Assembly (NCBI GenBank): GCA_003498085.1
Contig: DNCM01000062.1
Coordinates: 1-9,551 of the forward strand
Source of the DNA: a bacterium
GTDB taxonomy: Bacteria; UBA9089; UBA9088
Reading direction: 5' to 3'
DNA: 9,551 nucleotides
This document shows positions 7,056-9,551 of the stretch, piece by piece. Below the pieces are notes generated by a model. That model did not search any database. It had not been told where the DNA came from and worked only from the letters and a program-made list of their open reading frames with translations. The translations under genes were made by a program, and so were the position numbers. How positions within the stretch are numbered: the first letter of the stretch is position 1; the number at the start of each line of letters is the position of its first letter.

Positions 7056-8149
7056 GAAACCTCCTCCTTAAATTTATTGGAAATCAATACTTTCAGATCT
7101 ATCTTTTGCTGTTTAATTTTAGGATATAAATCTCCATATATTTCAGTTACTTTATCCTGAAGTTCGTCTAATATATTGGATTTAGATAAGTTCAAATATT
7201 TCATTTGATTAGTGAGGTTCTTAATTATCTTTCTTAAAATACGCCCACGAGATGAATTATCAGGTTTTACCCCTTCACTCAAAATAAAAATCGCTGATTT
7301 CACACAATCAACAATAGTTCTCACTGAATTGATAAATATTGAGCACTCTACTGAGTTAGAGAAATACCTACTCACAATCTCTACTAAAGGAGCAAGAACA
7401 TCAATATCGAAAACACTTGGTTTACCTTGTTTAGCCATTAGAGTTCTTTCTATTCCTATACCGCAAACAAATATCTGATTTGGAGAAAGCTCTAATAAAC
7501 CATTTCTGGCATTATATCTGTATTTATAAAAATTCATTGAACCTATTTCAATGAATCTTGAACCGTATTCAAATTCCTTTCCTCTATCAAAATAAACCTC
7601 ACATGATGGTCCAGAACACTCAATATTTTGTGCAAGGAAGAAATTTCGCCTTCCTTCTAACGGTAAAATTTTTGATTCAGAAATCATGGCTTTCCTTAAT
7701 GATTCTATTAGACAATCTTCTCTCTTTAAATTAAAGTTTAGAATTTGTCCGCCATCAAATGTTGTAAATAGTAATTCGTCCTTTAGAATCTCCAATCTCT
7801 CCGTAAGAAGTTGAGTAAAATCAAAAACTAATTCATTAATGTAGGCATTTATTTTTTCCCTCATTACTCCACAGGCGAAAACAGCCATATGAAATAATGA
7901 AATATGACGGTCGGAAAAACCTATATGTTCCATATCCATTCGCCGAAAGGAAGTATCGATTAACGAATATCGTAGAGATGAAGCAATTGGCTTAATGGTT
8001 TTAAATATTTCCATCGCATATTCATGTCCACCACTTACATTAAATTCATGTGGAAATATAGGACTAATGAGACCTACAGATTTTTTGGTTACGTATCCTT
8101 TCTCTTCAACAAAAGTATTAAATTTGAAAAGAAGTTCTTTAAAAGTCAC
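7052..8149 (-). CDS. Stand-alone alanyl-tRNA synthetase aminoacylation-domain paralog
   Basis: This 365-residue protein aligns by eye with only the first roughly 440 residues of AlaRS (about 875 in E. coli), lacking the editing, linker and C-Ala domains. Seen in AlaRS order: FNTFVEEKGY (10-19); motif 2, FRRMDMEHIGFSDRH then SLFHMAVFACG (68-94); Y-INELVFDFTQLLTE (103-117); CEVYFDRG (183-190); GSRFIEI (196-202); motif 3, CGIGIER (229-235); SVFDIDVLAPL (245-255); then the tRNA-recognition middle domain with SEGVKPDNSSRGRILRKIIK (291-310) and YGDLYP (338-343). The motif 2 and motif 3 arginines remain, so ATP binding and adenylation are plausible. Three substrate-pocket positions differ: the Trp-Asn of LEIWN is Gly203-Ser204, and the Asp before T-G in motif 3 is Val228. 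The start is GTG (8147-8149), fixed by AAGGAG at 8157-8162, which overlaps the receptor's stop. A housekeeping AlaRS is expected elsewhere. Substrate and tRNA use are unknown. Confidence 0.9.
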   Translation of the reverse strand: MTFKELLFKFNTFVEEKGYVTKKSVGLISPIFPHEFNVSGGHEYAMEIFKTIKPIASSLRYSLIDTSFRRMDMEHIGFSDRHISLFHMAVFACGVMREKINAYINELVFDFTQLLTERLEILKDELLFTTFDGGQILNFNLKREDCLIESLRKAMISESKILPLEGRRNFFLAQNIECSGPSCEVYFDRGKEFEYGSRFIEIGSMNFYKYRYNARNGLLELSPNQIFVCGIGIERTLMAKQGKPSVFDIDVLAPLVEIVSRYFSNSVECSIFINSVRTIVDCVKSAIFILSEGVKPDNSSRGRILRKIIKNLTNQMKYLNLSKSNILDELQDKVTEIYGDLYPKIKQQKIDLKVLISNKFKEEVS

Positions 8150-8160
8150 TTTATTTCTCC

Positions 8161-9255
8161 TTATCTCTTTACGACTTTCAATTTAGGAACAATATCATAT
8201 TTCCTTAATATATCCATTTTTTCACCTATGCCATCAAAGGAAGAGAGATTTGCAATAAATTGAGAAATATTTTCTGGTTTATTTCCCATAGACTTTATAG
8301 CTTCAGAAATTAACATGAGGGAATTATAAAATACTAAAGGACCAGCAGAAAGACTTGATTTATATAAATCTTTATATTTTTTGTCTAATTCCTCATATCT
8401 TTCACTTTTCTCATCAATATCTAAAGTTACATAATAAACCTCCTTCCCAGCATCAGCGGCACTTTCAAAAGCACCTGTCATTATTGCTCCAAGGGTGATT
8501 ACTATGTCACCTTTATATCTATATTCCTTCAATCGCTTGATTAAAATCCCCACGCCACTTCCAAGACCAGCGATAAGAACCACATCAGGTTTACCATCCA
8601 ATAATTTCTGTGCTACGGTTTTGAAATCAATCTCAGTACTTTCATACACAATACTTTTTACAAGAGAAGTATCTTTATATTGGGTAGAGATGACTTTTTC
8701 TAAAGTTTCCTTGAATACCATACCGTAGTCATCATCCATAACAGCAATAGCTGTTCGTTTTGCATTGAGTTTTTCTGACACAAATTGAGCAATAACTTCA
8801 GATTCTTGTTCTGCTACATTTGAATGCCGAAAAATATAAGGACTGATACCAGTGATTTTGGGGTGAGAGGCATGAACCAATAGAACAACTTTTTCTTTAT
8901 CAGCAATTGGAGCCAATGCAAGTCCAACACTGCTATGGGTTACAAAAACTACCTTGACATTTTCAATGTCTATTAATTTTCTGAAAGCAGAAATTGAAGT
9001 TTTAGGATCGGCTTGTCCATCTTCGAAGATCAATTTTAGAGGTCTTCCGTTTATCCCATCTTTTTGATTTATATCTTTCTCAGCTAGTAATAAACCATTT
9101 TGGGCCATTTCGCCAAGCAATGCTGATGGTCCTGTCAACGGTAATATTGCCCCAATCTTTATCTCCTTTGGTTCTTTTCTTATCTGGGTGATAACAAGAA
9201 CAATAGCTAAACCTATTACCACAACCCCTATTACAATCCAAATGTTTTTTTTCAT
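8161..9255 (-). CDS. LivK-like branched-chain amino acid ABC transporter substrate-binding protein, membrane-anchored
   Basis: A 364-residue Peripla_BP_6-type receptor that should capture the amino acid or related solute outside the cytoplasmic membrane and pass it to LivH/LivM. Residues 1-4 are basic, followed by a single hydrophobic helix at about 5-23. The mature fold starts at KIGAILPLTGPSALLGEMAQ (33-52), the family's signature opening, and continues with NGRPLKLIFEDGQADPKTSI at 69-88, where the D-x-x-x-DP pattern is typical, VVFVTHSSVGLALAPIA at 102-118, and AVMDDDYGMVF around 171-181. The C-terminus has the usual IVPKLKVVK ending. There is no cysteine anywhere, so no lipobox; the helix either is cleaved by signal peptidase I or remains as an anchor. 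The ATG is preceded by AAGGAGG (9266-9272). It is first in the operon and joined to the AlaRS-like gene by an 11-base gap. Ligand cannot be deduced. Confidence 0.93.
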   Translation of the reverse strand: MKKNIWIVIGVVVIGLAIVLVITQIRKEPKEIKIGAILPLTGPSALLGEMAQNGLLLAEKDINQKDGINGRPLKLIFEDGQADPKTSISAFRKLIDIENVKVVFVTHSSVGLALAPIADKEKVVLLVHASHPKITGISPYIFRHSNVAEQESEVIAQFVSEKLNAKRTAIAVMDDDYGMVFKETLEKVISTQYKDTSLVKSIVYESTEIDFKTVAQKLLDGKPDVVLIAGLGSGVGILIKRLKEYRYKGDIVITLGAIMTGAFESAADAGKEVYYVTLDIDEKSERYEELDKKYKDLYKSSLSAGPLVFYNSLMLISEAIKSMGNKPENISQFIANLSSFDGIGEKMDILRKYDIVPKLKVVKR

Positions 9256-9292
9256 AATTTACTGTCCTCCTTTTCAAAAGTATCCTCATCTA

Positions 9293-9310
9293 CTTTCACA
9301 AAAGTGAAAG
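9293..9310. promoter_or_regulatory. Perfect 7-bp inverted repeat in the leader of the receptor operon
   Basis: CTTTCAC-AAAA-GTGAAAG lies between the predicted start of transcription and the receptor's ribosome site. It could be an operator for a dimeric regulator or a small RNA hairpin near the 5' end. It is A/T-rich, so the evidence is symmetry and position only. Confidence 0.45.
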
Positions 9311-9333
9311 CTAAAATAAAAGCTAAAATAAAA
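9307..9333. repeat. 12-bp tandem repeat in the operon leader
   Basis: AAAGCTAAAATA is present twice in exact tandem (9307-9318, 9319-9330), with three further matching bases. It overlaps the right arm of the inverted repeat and abuts the predicted -10, so copy number would change the spacing between promoter and leader hairpin. Confidence 0.7.
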
Positions 9334-9360
9334 TTTAACATACCTTACTCAAAAAGTCAA
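9332..9360 (-). promoter_or_regulatory. Promoter of the receptor/AlaRS-like operon
   Basis: The -35 TTGACT (9355-9360, five of six consensus bases) is separated by 17 bases from TAAATT (9332-9337, four of six). The latter is preceded by TG one base upstream, an extended -10. Transcription would begin near 9325, giving a leader of roughly 70 bases that contains the repeat and hairpin. Confidence 0.6.
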
Positions 9361-9551
9361 ATAGAAAATGAAAAAATGTACGGGAAAGGCAGGTATAACC
9401 TGACCCCTTGGTCTATAAAATATAATCATAAATAATCTATCTATGTCAACTAGAGGAAATAATAAAATTTCTTCTTGTATGTTTGGTATGTCTTCTTTAA
9501 ATGTAAGATGGAACCATTTTTCATCATTTTTTAACTATTCAGCCTTTAGTC
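9361..9551. other. Upstream region without a recognised gene
   Basis: No start-to-stop gene is evident. One minus-strand frame (9349-9534) stays open for 61 codons, but it lacks an upstream start codon and runs through promoter-like sequence; it may be the tail of a decayed gene or chance. A short G/C-richer patch at 9389-9406 (AGGTATAACCTGACCCC) stands out from its AT-rich surroundings. Confidence 0.4.
9419..9449 (-). promoter_or_regulatory. Possible second upstream promoter
   Basis: A perfect TTGACA (9444-9449) is followed after 19 bases by TATATT (9419-9424, five of six). The spacing is longer than the preferred 17, so this is weaker than the promoter at 9332-9360. Confidence 0.3.

Noticed and set aside
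9389..9406. AGGTATAACCTGACCCC patch, recalling GGGGTCAGGT-type sequences found near REP-associated tyrosine transposases
   Set aside because: Only one short copy is present and there is no transposase or paired end in the window; the resemblance is from memory and too short to call.
9349..9534. Minus-strand 61-codon open stretch upstream of the operon
   Set aside because: There is no start codon near its beginning, it contains the predicted promoters, and its end reads as translated AT-rich DNA.
1..9551. CRISPR array, tRNA or rRNA genes, integrase or insertion sequence
   Set aside because: No regularly spaced repeats, tRNA-like cloverleaf, rRNA-like stretch or transposase motif was noticed on either strand; the read was by eye only.

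Overview
The window is about 9.5 kb of AT-rich bacterial DNA, and every gene I can support lies on the minus strand. It is a branched-chain/hydrophobic amino acid (LIV-type, HAAT) ABC transporter locus that also holds genes not normally found in such loci. The AT-rich base composition, strong Shine-Dalgarno sites, and short AAC/AACT-rich repeats in the intergenic DNA and even in gene ends would fit an uncultivated candidate-phylum bacterium. I cannot name the lineage from sequence alone.

In transcription order (right to left): 9551-9256 is a leader with a good sigma-70-type promoter, a small inverted repeat and a 12-bp tandem repeat. 9255-8161 encodes a membrane-anchored LivK-like amino acid receptor. 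Next come three tightly linked genes: 8149-7052, the aminoacylation domain of an alanyl-tRNA synthetase as a free-standing protein; 7055-5658, an unrecognised 465-residue soluble protein; and 5616-4537, a protein whose second half resembles a class III nucleotidyl cyclase domain. A gap of about 590 bases without a clear gene follows. Then come an AAA_14/DUF4143-type ATPase (3943-2663) with its own promoter-like sequence, the permeases livH (2571-1666) and livM (1661-792), and the ATPase livG (758 to beyond the left edge). livF, if present, would lie further left.

How they may work together: LivK, LivH, LivM and LivG form a recognisable importer for a branched-chain or related amino acid, or a small amide or acid. 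The receptor gene is coupled to the three accessory genes (11-base gap, 4-base overlap, 41-base gap), which suggests a shared function. One speculative reading is an amino-acid response module: an AlaRS-derived enzyme that binds or activates the imported compound, and a cyclase-like protein that makes or once made a nucleotide signal. The AlaRS-like protein keeps class II motifs 2 and 3 and the tRNA-binding middle domain. It has lost three alanine-pocket residues (W, N and D), so its substrate is probably not simply alanine. This three-gene cassette is the most interesting part of the window. The DUF4143 ATPase looks like a later arrival that separates livK from livHMG.
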